Assembly: GCA_027943335.1 (NCBI GenBank)
Contig: BSBK01005650.1
Coordinates: 1,060,001-1,124,000, forward strand
Length of the DNA stretch: 64,000 nt
Direction of reading: 5' to 3'
Source of the DNA: Chamaecyparis obtusa
Lineage: Eukaryota > Streptophyta > Pinopsida > Cupressales > Cupressaceae
Shown: positions 33,640 through 44,149 of the stretch, piece after piece
How positions within the stretch are numbered: position 1 is the first letter of the stretch
Layout: each line of letters opens with the position of its first letter
Made by a program: the position numbers and the translations under genes
The notes under the pieces: generated by a model
The model's database searches: none
What the model saw: the letters and a program-made list of their open reading frames with translations, nothing else
Told to the model about the DNA's origin: nothing

Positions 33640-34780
33640 TTGTTTTTGCAGTGTAAGAAATGACTAATAAAATATTGTATTTAAGGTGTAATCTTAGGAA
33701 AAATGGCATTAAATGCGTCGTAAACCCACTATCTCCACATTTTACTGAAAGGAATATTTTCATTTTATTTTCTTCCACCTATAACTCCCTGCTGGAGTAG
33801 ATAAGATATGAATACATTTCACAGGATGGGAGATAGATACAAAGTGATTTCTCCTCCTGACCAATAGATGTGAGGCTACTAAATTTTTGGAATACACTTC
33901 TACACCCGAGTCGATGCTATTGTCATCTTTCCATACCCAAAAATTTCTTCATTTCTTCTCTGACTTCTTCCTTGTTAATCACCTTTGTTGGTTCAATCTT
34001 ATTAACATAAATTGATCTATAATATCTTGCTATGTGACCAATGTTGCTACATTTTAAACATTGGTTATCTTGCTTCTTTTATCTTGGCCTGCACTGGTTA
34101 GCTTTATGACCAGATGGAAAACATGTATAGCGGTATCTAGTAAAAAAAATTCTATTATTGTTAGGTTTTATATATTGACTTGCTTCATGACTGAAAATAT
34201 TGTAATTGAAACATCTATCAGTAAAAAATCTATTATTTCGATTAGTCTTGCTTCTACAATTTACTCCTTTATGTCCTAATTTATATCATTTAAAACAATG
34301 AACATTAAAAGAATGAGAATTCATACTTACTTGGGGATTTACCCAAGACTTACCTTTATCCAATTGGTCAAGTGTAGTTTCAATTTTACTTACGAAAACC
34401 AATTTATCTTCTTCCTTGATTGAGTTGTGAGAGCATTCACCGATATCGCATCCAAGTCCTTTCTTATCTGTAGGAGATCTTTGAAAGCTCAGAATTTCAT
34501 CTAATTTCTCCAAACCGGTCTTGATCTTTTCTTCGCTCTTCTTGGATTCCTCTTGATTAGATATGACAAACATGATTGCTTGCTCCAACCGGTTGCATTT
34601 ACTATTTTTTCTCTTAATTATATTGTTCAAAAGCTTCTTGGTTTGTTCATCTTCTTCGTGCTTGACTCTTAGGTCGTCGATGGTCTCATTTTCCAATTTG
34701 AGTGCATTGCTTACTTCTTTGTATCTAGATTTGAACTTCCAGATCTTGTCTTTCAATTTTTGGATGCATTCATTCGCCAT
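33640..34780 (-). pseudogene. Element D gag with coiled coil and several zinc knuckles
   Basis: The open start (34286-34780, 164 residues) is charged and helical: IQKLKDKIWKFKSRYKEVSN, ENETIDDLRVKHEEDEQTKK, with heptad-like spacing suggesting a coiled coil. Beyond a stop the frame continues with Cys/His boxes: CFK...KLGHKGVNC near 34270, a damaged one near 34200, CFPSGHKANQC near 34110 and CLKCSNIGHIARYY near 34050. This layout (helical linker plus multiple CCHC boxes) is the C-terminal half of gag in SIRE-like copia elements. The capsid domain proper is not seen before it: only about 150 bases separate its ATG from the primer site. Confidence 0.75.
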
Positions 34781-34933
34781 TTGAAAATTTTATGGTAGGA
34801 CTTTATTTTCATCTTCAAACAATTCCATATCTTCATTTACCGATAAGAATTCATTCTCCCATGGTGGATGTCAGTGTCAAATGGTCAACCTCCTAGATCT
34901 CCTTGGAGTGATTAAACTCTTCCAAATGAACTA

Positions 34934-34945
34934 GCTCTCATACCA
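34934..34945 (-). other. Element D primer binding site (tRNA-iMet type)
   Basis: The minus strand reads TGGTATGAGAGC, 11 of 12 matches to the iMet site, two bases from the LTR. Confidence 0.8.
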
Positions 34946-34947
34946 AT

Positions 34948-35735
34948 TGTTGAACATATGGTATACTAAGAGGGAAGGGGTTAATTAGTATACCCTTGAA
35001 TAATTTAATACGCTTAAATAATTGTCCACATAACATATTTTCAATTAAACAATCGAAAGCATAAAATAGAGCAACACATAACACTAGTATTTTTTTGGTG
35101 GAAACCCAAGATGGGAAAAACCACAGAGAAGGTTAGCTCTCAAGTATTATGTAACTTGTTATATAATACATAGGGTGGTTCACTGCCAATGTGCTTACTG
35201 GGATTGGGCTCACTTCCCTGATACAGAAATAGAAAAATGTTGCTAGATATACAAAATTGAGCTGGTGGGCATGCATCTACAAATGCACTGAATATAGTTC
35301 TCGATGTAATATGAATCTTCTCCTTTTTACCGATACAAAACTTTACTAATAATTTGCATACAATAGCTCACATATACATACAACATCAAAGACATCAACT
35401 TAAAATTATATAGATCGCATCATACTCAATTATTGAGGTCACTGTAGTTATATACCATCATCGATATACACATTCTCCATGTCGGTTGAGACCAAAAAAC
35501 ATAATCGGTCTCCAATACAAAACTATTGTCATCCATATCAAAATGATTTGAGTGTGAGTGTGTAATGAGTCTTGTGCAATTCCAATCATGAATTATGCCA
35601 CTTATTTTTCTAGCACTAATGTTGGTAACTGCTACCTTCTGTTGGTGAACACAAAACCGATATCGAAGCATACAACAATAAAAATTGATACCGACAAAAT
35701 AGTAGCATCAATCATAACCGAATTGGGATAGTTGA
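34948..35735 (-). repeat. Element D 5' LTR, outer end uncertain
   Basis: Starts TGTTGAACATATGG. It has the usual leader features near the primer site: a short G-run region at 34968-34980 and GGTGGAAACCCAAGATGGG near 35096-35116. The second LTR is not in the window, so the end near 35735 (TTGAACA) is a guess. Confidence 0.5.
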
Positions 35736-35748
35736 ACATTTTCAATAG

Positions 35749-35802
35749 TAGTGGTTTACTAGAACCCATCTCTCATGAGAGATGGATTTTAGTAAGCCAC
35801 TA
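35749..35802. repeat. 54-bp near-perfect palindrome
   Basis: Outer arms TAGTGGTTTACTA and TAGTAAGCCACTA pair with one G-T position. The centre is a perfect 20-base palindrome CCATCTCTCATGAGAGATGG (35766-35785). It lies just outside the D LTR. Confidence 0.8.
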
Positions 35803-36769
35803 ATCATGAAACATAGATCAATGAGTTTGACTAAAAAACTGCATAGTTTAATCCTAATAGCAATATCACAGTTTGACTTTTTATGGAAAATACCTCCTTC
35901 CTACTATGATCAATTTTGTTTAGAGATGCATGAATATATATCTAGACATCCTTTGTATACATCACATCTACCAAAACAAATGAGAATGCCCCTTCCTTGT
36001 CTACCTCCTCTTGCCTCAAATGAGGGTTTCTTGAATTTTTGGCTTTGGCTTATAAGCAATGTCAATAACCCTTGGAGTAGCCATGATAAACCCTTCTAAT
36101 TTTTTTAAACTAGGATTATGTAAAACTTAAAAAATATATGTTAATATATCATTAGGGTTTGCACACAAGATATTTTGAATCCTTCTTCTCTTCTTAACTC
36201 TTCTACACAAATGTTTGTGTGTGAATGAGATCAGATTTGATTAGATAAAACTGAAATATTCTTTGTAACTAACATAACACTTTGCAACAAATGAACCATG
36301 TCCATGTTATAAAGTTTCTTCAATATTGTTTTGTGTTACCACGGATACCCAAAATCACTCTGTAAACCTCCATAGAATGTATTTTTTCTCCACACATTTT
36401 GGATAAATGTCTTGATCTTACTTGCAAAATATATATCTTTTAGATAAGGTGTCATATGTCAACTGGTATGTTCAGAACTTCAACATATCATGATTTACAT
36501 AGGCTTGAAAGACTTGCAAATATTAACTCTCCTGATTCATTGTTTTAACTTAGTCTATTAGGAGGTTTTGTGCAACTTGCACAAATATTTTATCAAGTTT
36601 CTTTTCATTATTTTTCTCTTGTTTCTTTTTCCAAACTTTTATGTTTTCCTTCTTATGTTCATTCAAAGTATTCTCCTTCTTGTTCTAAATAGGTGGGTTG
36701 TCTCGTAGTATTACTCCTATGTAACTTTTATTTATGTGCTAAGTTATTGATCTTGTAGGAGACAATATT

Positions 36770-37756
36770 TTAGTCCAGAGCAAAGTTGTTTCTTCTTACT
36801 TTAGATTTGCAATCTACTACCTTATGACCAAACTTATTGCATGCATAGAAATAATCATGAAATGAATGAGAGAACATAGTATTATATGTTTGAGGTGTGT
36901 CTAATCTCCTATCCATGCAATCATTTCTTCTCATTTTGGGTCTACAATCAAAGGCATTATGACCAAACTTATTGCAAGAATAATAATAACCCTAAAAGGA
37001 TTGAGAATACCTAGGATAAGCAGTTTGTTTAGGGAGCTTTATCTCTCGAGACTTTTCTTCTAATAATTGACCTTTCTATTATCATTATCTAATCCTTGCT
37101 TGTTATCATTGGTGTTCTTGGTGTCCTCAACACAAGCTTCATTCTTCTTCATTTTAGGAGTTTCTTTAGAAGCATTTGACTTTGAGTTCTAAGCCCTTTC
37201 AAGTCCAAGACCATCTTTATCCTTCTAGGACTTTTGGTTGTAGATTATTTTATCAAGAGTGTTGGATATTTTCTTGAGTTTTAGGCCTTTATCAAACTAA
37301 ACCTTTTATTTTTCCTATTCTTTCCTTAGAGAGGCAATCTTTTCTTCAAGTTTGGAACATTCAACTAATTTTCCATCAAATTTAGCATTCAACCAATTTG
37401 CAATTCTTTTACCTTCCTCAACTTATACTTTCAAATTGGTGATTGTTTATTTTGACTCCTTGAGTTAGGTGTTTAGGAAATCTATAACTTTCTTCCCTTC
37501 CTCAACATGAGTTTTCAAATTGGTGATTGTTTCTTCTAACTCCTTGACTTTCATCTTTATCTCTCTATTTTATTGTCTTGCAACATCTAGATTGTCTAAA
37601 GAAGATATGAGTTCCCCTTCCATGTCAACCTCACAATCTTCTCCATTGAATTCTATTATGTCCTTGTCATCTTCTAGAGGATTAGGTAGTGCATTAGACC
37701 CCATATGTGCAATTCCAAGATCTACCTTACATGTTAGGTTGTTACAAAGAAACCTT
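36770..37756 (-). pseudogene. Element E gag with coiled coil and three zinc knuckles
   Basis: From the piece at 37570-37782 (GEDCEVDMEGELISSLDNLD) the minus frame runs through a helical region with repeated ELEETITNLKTHVEEGKKVI-like units near 37400-37560, then reaches CNKFGHNAFDCRPK near 36980, CNKFGHKVVDCKSK near 36850 and a third damaged box near 36790. The pattern is the same as in element D: SIRE-like copia gag. There are about ten stops, mostly TAG. Protease, integrase and RT are not found downstream (35.8-36.7 kb), so the element is truncated or lacked pol. Confidence 0.72.
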
Positions 37757-37889
37757 TCTCTAATAAAAATTGTTGAACACACTGGAATATTGAGAGGGTG
37801 GATGAATCAATTTTTTAGATTCAAACAATTCAATTTGCCTCTTTAACTTCAAACATGATCCACCAAAGACATAATTAGAAAGATAAATA

Positions 37890-37900
37890 CATACGCAAAG
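37890..37900. repeat. LINE target-site duplication, left copy
   Basis: ACATACGCAAA here matches ACATACGGAAA at 39752-39762, 10 of 11 bases. Confidence 0.75.
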
Positions 37901-37919
37901 TAACAGGTTCCTAACGAAA

Positions 37920-39568
37920 ATGACGACGCACTCTTCTCCCATTCAAACTGAGAAAGTTCTCACCTCTGCTCCTGGTCAATCTGTGGATTTTTCCGCCCTT
38001 GCCCTTGTGGGGGTCCCTGGCTATCACGTTGTGACTGTGCGTTCTGCAGGGGATTCTATGCGTGCTATTGGGGCTTCCCCTGCTGTGGCGGTGTCTGATG
38101 GCAGCTCACCTGTGGGTGCTTCTTTGGTGGCTGGGTCGACGGTTGATTCTCCTCTATCCGCCCCTGCCGATGTCACCCCTGCTCTGCTGGCGTTGGGAGT
38201 TTCTTCCAAGCCTAGGATCTCGGCTTCCCATGGTTCTGCGATCTCTTATGCCAACATTGCAGCATTCAAGGCGGGCATTCAGGGTCCTAGTCCTGCTTCT
38301 TCTAGGCGTAGGGGATCCCTTCCCTCTTCCCTTGTGCCTCTCGTACCTGTGAGTAAACCCATTAGGGTTCTTCTTGACTCTAAGACTGTAGATGAGATTT
38401 TGAAAAATAAGGAAGACTTCTCTTCCAATGCTGCCATTTTTCATTTCAGGGGTTTTTGGCCCTCTCTCTCTGACTTGCATGCTTGGATTTCCAAGAATTG
38501 GGAACCCATCTTAACTGATGTTGTTCAAAGTTACTCTGTGGCAAGGGGTTTCTTTATTGTTAAGTTTGATAAAGCTGAAGATAGGAATACCATTCTGTGT
38601 AATAACTGCTTTATGTGGGAGGAGTGTTTCCCCTTGATGGCCAAACCCTAGTATGTGGGGTTTGATCATCTTACTGAGTCCTTCAATAAAATCCCCTTAT
38701 GGGTTAGACTTCCAAATCTTCCTCTTTATCTCTGGTTAGATTCTGTTCTAGAAGCGGTGGGTAAGGCTATTGGGGATTTCCAAATGGTGGATCCCAACTC
38801 CTCTAATATCTTCAAAACAACTTATGCTCATATTCTTGTGGAGGTTGACGTCTCCAAGGGTCTTCCTAAGAAGATCACTTTGGCTTCTTCTTCAAGCTCT
38901 TGGACATAGAATCTTGATTATGAGAGTATTCCGTTCCAATGTTGGAAATGCCACATGACTGGCCATCTCACTGCGCGATGTGTTTCAAACAAGGTTAAAT
39001 CAAAGAAAATGCCTACTTGGTGGTCAGGGGTTGCTGCTCATCATTATACGATCCGAAAAGCCCCTATTGGGGGTTTGGATGTTGTCTCTCCTCTTTCTGA
39101 TAAAGCTTTGGATGATGCTTTTGTGGACGTCTCAGATGTCCATGTTGCTGTTGTCGTTGCTTCTGATTCAGCCTTGGATAATACTGCTATTGTCCCTATC
39201 CAAAATGTTGCTGCTAGCTTTACGTTGTCTCCTGGTGCTGCTAGCCATGATGATGTCTCTAGCTCAGGTGTTCGTGGTGTTGTCTTTGATTCTGTTGTTG
39301 TCTTGGATGTTGTTGTTGTGCGTTCTTTTTTCCATGTTTCTCCTGTGAGGGTTTGTGGGAATGGTCGGGGTGCTATTCCTGCCCCTTCTAGGGTTTCTGA
39401 TGTTACCTGCCCTTTTGTGGGCTTCTCCACCTCTTTTGAAATACAGAAGGCTATGGTAAGATGGAGGATGGATGGACTACTGTGAAGGGAAAGAAATCTA
39501 AATCATCCACTCCCTCTTTTGATATGAACTTACGTTCACATAAGGATGGGCTAAAATGTAAATCTTGA
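37920..39568 (+). pseudogene. LINE ORF1: DUF4283-like RNA-binding protein with zinc knuckle
   Basis: The ATG at 37920 starts a frame of about 545 codons. A Ser/Ala/Val-rich N-terminus (to about residue 150) is followed by the DUF4283-type domain: RVLLDSKTVDEILKNKED, FHFRGFWPSLSDLHAWISKN and FIVKFDKAEDRNTILCNN, then KIPLWVRLPNLPLYLWLDS. The CCHC box CWKCHMTGHLTARC lies near 38940. ORF1 coats LINE RNA. Two in-frame TAG codons (38649 and 38907) and a frameshift near 39455 break it; after the shift the last part reads EDGWTTVKGKKSK, the usual ending of plant L1 ORF1. Confidence 0.88.
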
Positions 39569-39701
39569 TCACCCTTTGTTGTACTTGGTTTGGGCTTTTG
39601 TCCATTTGGTAGGAACTTGGGTTTGTTCCTTTGATCTGTTTGGTGGGGCACCACAGCTGTTTTGGTCTTTTATTGCTATATCTTTTTATACTCATGTAAA
39701 A

Positions 39702-39723
39702 GGTTTTGGGTCCTTTCAAAACC
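39702..39723 (+). other. 3'-terminal hairpin of the LINE
   Basis: GGTTTTG and CAAAACC form a 7-bp stem around an 8-base loop, followed by a T/A-rich tail and the target duplication. Plant L1 elements often end in such stem-loops before the tail (general knowledge). Confidence 0.6.
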
Positions 39724-41346
39724 TATTTTTACGTAATCAAAACATCATTGCACATACGGAAACTAGATTTACATGTAAAACCCAACAAAAGAAAAACCAC
39801 GATGAGAAAGTTTCTTAGATCTGTTGTCTAAATCCATCTGCATAAGTGAAAACAAGAGTACATTATTCTTTATGGGCTACAACCCAAAGCAAGTTGCAAT
39901 TACCTTAAGACAACATGTCTTTTACAAAGATTGATAATTAAACTACTATAAATGATGCATCTGATATATGAAAATGCTATAATTCCCTTGCTAACTTCAC
40001 CAACTCATTCCTATTACAAATGATTTGATCTTCTCTATATATCCTCCACAACCTTTCAAAACATCAATTGATTCGGCTCCAAGATTGCTTATGACCAAAA
40101 GCATGTAATACTTTAGCATTCGACCCCAAACACATAGATCATGAAAGACAACAAGTTGCAAGTCAACCCAATGTTCAACTAGGCCCAAAAATATCCCAAT
40201 ACATCTTCCAATGCAAGTGCAAATATAATCAGGATCATACCACAAATGAAAAAGGAAGTCGTGTTGGCCCAACAACAAGAAGTCACCAAAAACTGTCAAC
40301 TTCTATCCCTTGCGCTATCGAAGAGAAACAAAGATCATCATGCATATCAAGATATGAGCATTGTTATCCTTGAAAAGTGTCTCTATAGACTTATTTTGCA
40401 GTAACTGAATGTTTTATATTATCTCAAGTATGGAATCCACTATCACAAATGAAAACAGAATATGTCAAATTACTGTATCACGCTAACACTTTGAAGATAG
40501 AATTGCAATGCACTAAAACATCTAAAAATTGAATAGAATGTAACTCAGACAGCTTTGATCATGTCCTCAAAATCAATTAACCCATACCTATCAGTCTGAA
40601 GGAATGCAAAGCATTTTGGTTCGTCTTCTGAGACACTTTACTCTGCCTTGGCACGGTCTAGTAATCAGTCAACTCAAACTTTCTTTACGGAAGACAATGT
40701 GGCATGAAACCTTAAATATAACATCTTGTTAGCTCTTCAATCTTAACTTCTAAACTGCGAGACAATATATTGTCATTTTTAACAAGACAATATATTGTTA
40801 TGCAAAGGAATGCGAACCATATTACGATAACATTGCCTTTGAAGATACTAAGTTTATGCCTTAGTTTTTCTTGATGACACAAGTATGAAACTTAAATTTA
40901 AATGCGTGTCTGAGATTCAGTTGACTCCTTTCCAAATTCAAGAGCCAACCTATATGATTTCACACCTCAAGATACTCATAGCATAAGTAAGTTCATCATG
41001 AACTTCAAAAGATAACATACAACAGTCTTACTAACTCAACCATATGCATATTAGGATAAGCTACAATTGTTGTACAACATATGGATATTCATCGTGAACT
41101 TTAGAAGATAAGATGATATAACACTTATGGACTGCTTCAGGTCAAGGTTGACATCTATGATAATATGTTGACTGCATTACACTTCTGAATTGTTTCACTG
41201 TCATTTTATTATGGCTGTCATCAAACACAGTGACTTTGTATCTGCATTTGCACTAATCCATTTCTCTATACCTAAATTTGCACCAATCCATCTCTTTTAG
41301 ACACAAATATATCATGAGTTAACATCAATGACAACATAATGCAACA

Positions 41347-42989
41347 ATTTAAACATAAAATAAACAATGTATACCATAACACAAGTGCATGTGGGCAAAA
41401 TCATTTAAGGAAAAAAGAACCCACTCTAAAGCAACTCAATTTGTTATTGAGCAAAGCACAATTACAGTACACTTGTAGAGCAAAGCCTTTATGTTAATAA
41501 CATCAAGTAGAGATATGAAAAACTCTTACAGCTTAATAGTATATTGAAAACTCTATATGAAACCTCCATATCAAGCACTTTATAGGAAATACAAAATCTA
41601 AAACTTTAAAATGGTAATTAAAAACCTATGAACTAAAATTACCCAAAAAGTGGCACCCAAATTATCTACTAATGAAATATGCCTTATGATATGTTATAAA
41701 ACTCATCATAAATTGATCAAGTGTAACAACTCTTTGTGTACAACTTTTTACATTTTCTACATGCAACTTGTAGAGGTTATAACTTCTGATTCAATGAGTC
41801 AGTTGAGCCCTTTCTTTTTTAAAAAGATTATTTATTCTGGTTAAAAACCAACTCTATAGCTCATAAATTAGTTTTTTCCATTTTGTATCCAAAAATTGCA
41901 CATTTTATAATATTAAAATTAGGAGCAAGGTTGAGACACCTTTACCAACATCATCCTTGAGAGAGAATAAGGGTTCTTAATGGTTACCTTATTGAAAGTC
42001 TATTAATTGTACAAATTATCCAAGAGCCATCACATTCTTTACTATGACAATTAGCAACACACAATGAGATGTCCGGATGAATTATTCTTTATTCCAAAAA
42101 CTCTTGAAATTGATATTTACACTTTGTTGCTTTCCATTAATAATTATCTATACAAATCAAATATTCAGTGGAAAAGATTGTGAAAGCATTCGAATTTCAT
42201 GCTTTACCTCTCCCTTTAGTGAACAACCCTATAGTTCATGACAAGCTTTTTGAAATGATGCCAACTACTCATTCAAACCCTTTATTTTCTTGTTAGTGTT
42301 AGACAATACAAAAATGTTGATCATGTCATCTTGCTTATCTATCAACAAAAGAAAACAAATTTACTTGGTCTCTCAAATACAAGACCATAGGGTTAGAACT
42401 TACCTTGGGAATTCCTTCTCACAAAAAGCTAGGTAACTTTCCCACCATACAAGATCACTTACCTTAGAAAACAAGGGAAATCATTTGAGCCCCACTCATA
42501 TTTGAACACACAAAAAATACCTACATTTTCTTCAAACAAGAATCCATCTTTATTCATTTCAACCTTTCCCAAAGTCATTTAAGATTCTTTTGTGTCCCAA
42601 ACATTATCCTTATTACGCTTTTTCTCTTCTTCGTCAACTCTAATGCCAAATTTATTAGCTAGAGCACGCACCAATACATTTGTGGATGATTGTTCTCAAG
42701 TAATGGTTGGATATTTGAAGCCGAAAGGTGAATCACTTTTCCCTCCAAGCGTCTATTGACTATTCACATTCTAGATAAGAAAATAATGCTTATACATAGG
42801 ATTGGTTTGTCGCGATATAATTGTATTGTCAAACTGAGATCAATAAAAAGTTTTCCCTACCTAAAAGTGGATGTAGCCTTTATGGTGAACCATTATAAGT
42901 TAGGTGTCTTGATTGTGATTATTTGTTCTCTTTTTTAGTTTTTTTTGCACACCCGTTTTATTTTTTATTCCCACTCCCTTATTTACAAT
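41347..42989. other. Unassigned 1.6-kb interval
   Basis: AT-rich, no convincing coding frame, no repeat of another part of the window. Its right end, directly before the F primer site (TTATTTACA), may be the end of an F LTR, but no second copy exists near 47.2 kb. Confidence 0.4.
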
Positions 42990-43072
42990 TGGTATCAGAG
43001 TTCAGTTGTGGAGTTGTTTTGAAATTAGAGGTGGATTTCCAAAACAATAAAGGAAGTGGGTAAATGAAAGAG

Positions 43073-43800
43073 AAATTCACATGGAAGAATTTTGGGCTAT
43101 GGAAAGTGAAAATGGAATCACCCTTGATTAAGCAAGATCTTTCACATGCATTAGAAGGGAAAGCGAAGAAACCAACTTTGATAATAGATGAAGGCTAGAA
43201 GTTGGATAAGAAAGCAAGGGCTACAATTTTTCTTCTATTGTCCAGCAATGTCCTCTTCAACGTTTCAACTGAGAAGACTTCAAACGAGTTATGGGACAAG
43301 CTTTTTGGTATGTATGAAATGGCTTCTGCCACGAATAAAGTTTTCATTATGAAGAGATTATGCAATCTAAAAATGAAGGAGGGATTGTATCAAATCATCT
43401 CAATAAATTTAACACTTTGGTCAGCCAATTGATTATGGTGGGGCATAAATTTGGATGATAATATTAAAGCTATTGTGTTATTATGTTATTTATCAAACAA
43501 TTGAGAAGGGGTGGCAATTGCAGTTAACACTCAATGGTTGTCAAGAGCAAATTAAAATTTGATGATGTTCCATGCATCTTCTTAGCAAAGATATGAGGAG
43601 AAAAAATCAAGAACCCTCATCTAGTGATGCTTTAATATTTGTCAATAGAGGAAGGCCTCAAGATAGTGGTAGAAATAATAATAGAAGGAGGTCCAAATCT
43701 GTGAAAAGATCAAAGTCAAGAGGTAATAATGGTGATTGTTGATTTTGTGGCAAAGATCATAACAGAAAGAATTTTTGGTCTTACAAAAAGGCACAAGAAA
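43073..43800 (+). pseudogene. Element F gag
   Basis: From the ATG at 43064-43075 the frame reads FTWKNFGLWKVKMESPLIKQ, then KARATIFLLLSSNVLFNVST and TSNELWDKLFGMYEMASATN, the copia capsid blocks. It continues as KFNTLVSQLIMVGHKFG after a frameshift near 43390. A zinc-knuckle remnant, CGKDHNRKNFW, is at about 43745-43780. There are several stops (EG-TAG-KLD near 43196). Gag makes the particle and binds RNA. Confidence 0.82.
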
Positions 43801-43839
43801 GAGTAAGGGACAACGAAGCTAATATGAAATATGAAAAAG

Positions 43840-44110
43840 ATGAAGGTGTTCTAATTCTATCAACAAGTGACACCACACTAGATTTGTGGGTGTTGGATTC
43901 CAGAGCTTCTTTCCATACTCCTCCGTGCTAGGAACCTTTCACAAACTTCCAAGAAGGACAATTTGGAAGAGTATATCTTGGAGATAACAAAGCATGTGAG
44001 ATAATTGGAAAAGGAGATGTCATATTACAACTTCAAAATGACAATAAGTGGTTGTTAAAAGATGTACAATATGTTCCCAAGAAGAAGAGGAATTTGATAT
44101 ACTAGACAAC
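43840..44110 (+). pseudogene. Element F aspartic protease, active site altered
   Basis: The frame reads LDLWVLDSRASFHTPPC near 43890-43935, where copia proteases have D-S-G-A-S/C-x-H: the Gly is Arg. It continues GRVYLGDNKACEIIGKGDVI and KWLLKDVQYVPKKKRNLI, the standard strands to the domain end. A stop follows Cys-Pro-Pro-Cys. It would process the polyprotein and lies directly after gag. Confidence 0.82.
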
Positions 44111-44149
44111 TTCATACTCAAGGGTATAACATCTATTTCTCTATTGATG

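Larger units (their letters stand above)
6940..35740 (-). mobile_element. Element D: old SIRE-like LTR element without visible pol, host to A and to copia-1
   Basis: D is defined by an LTR starting at 34948, an iMet primer site, a coiled-coil/zinc-knuckle gag (33.64-34.78 kb) and an unknown ORF on both sides of element A (32.6-33.6 kb and 6.94-8.69 kb). The two halves are joined by two observations: the reading frame stays in phase when A plus one copy of its target duplication is ignored, and the A flanks are ttgta/ctgta. Copia-1 cuts it at 6939/6940, so its 3' end and second LTR are not seen. That everything here is one element is inference. The copia character of gag and LTR is seen directly. 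Confidence 0.6.
37901..39751 (+). mobile_element. L1-type LINE with ORF1 only
   Basis: Bounded by an 11-base target duplication. It contains one long ORF1 relic followed by about 180 bases of 3' untranslated sequence with a terminal hairpin and no ORF2: neither the endonuclease nor the RT is present in any frame. It could be an internally deleted LINE or a family that moves with enzymes supplied in trans. Base composition is richer in G and C than the surroundings. Confidence 0.8.
36770..41346 (-). mobile_element. Element E: SIRE-like copia fragment (gag plus 5' LTR)
   Basis: Consists of the gag relic, a decayed primer site (37757-37770, CTCTAATA in place of CTCTGATA, next to the LTR) and an LTR beginning TGTTGAAC at 37771. 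A LINE (37901-39751) interrupts the LTR. The LTR's outer end is placed at about 41346 (GCAACA) from its composition only. Confidence 0.55.
37771..41346 (-). repeat. Element E 5' LTR, interrupted by a LINE
   Basis: Segments 37771-37900 and 39752-41346. The first starts TGTTGAACACACTGG with the G-rich block; the second has AAAACCACGATGAGAAAG near 39795, the expected continuation. The end coordinate is uncertain. Confidence 0.5.

Noticed and set aside
35782..36099. 105-codon plus-strand open frame starting inside the 54-bp palindrome
   Set aside because: No motif, no homology I recognise, and its start is made by the palindrome. Open frames of this length occur by chance in this AT-rich window.
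38062..39430. Other frames across the LINE, on both strands
   Set aside because: They mirror ORF1 in alternative frames; the GC-rich, Ser/Val-rich segment keeps several frames open.
39997..40299. 100-codon minus-strand frame
   Set aside because: Lies in the E LTR. It has hydrophobic, low-information sequence and no splice or motif support.
41650..41844. 64-codon plus-strand frame
   Set aside because: Short, without domain or promoter evidence, in an unassigned AT-rich interval.
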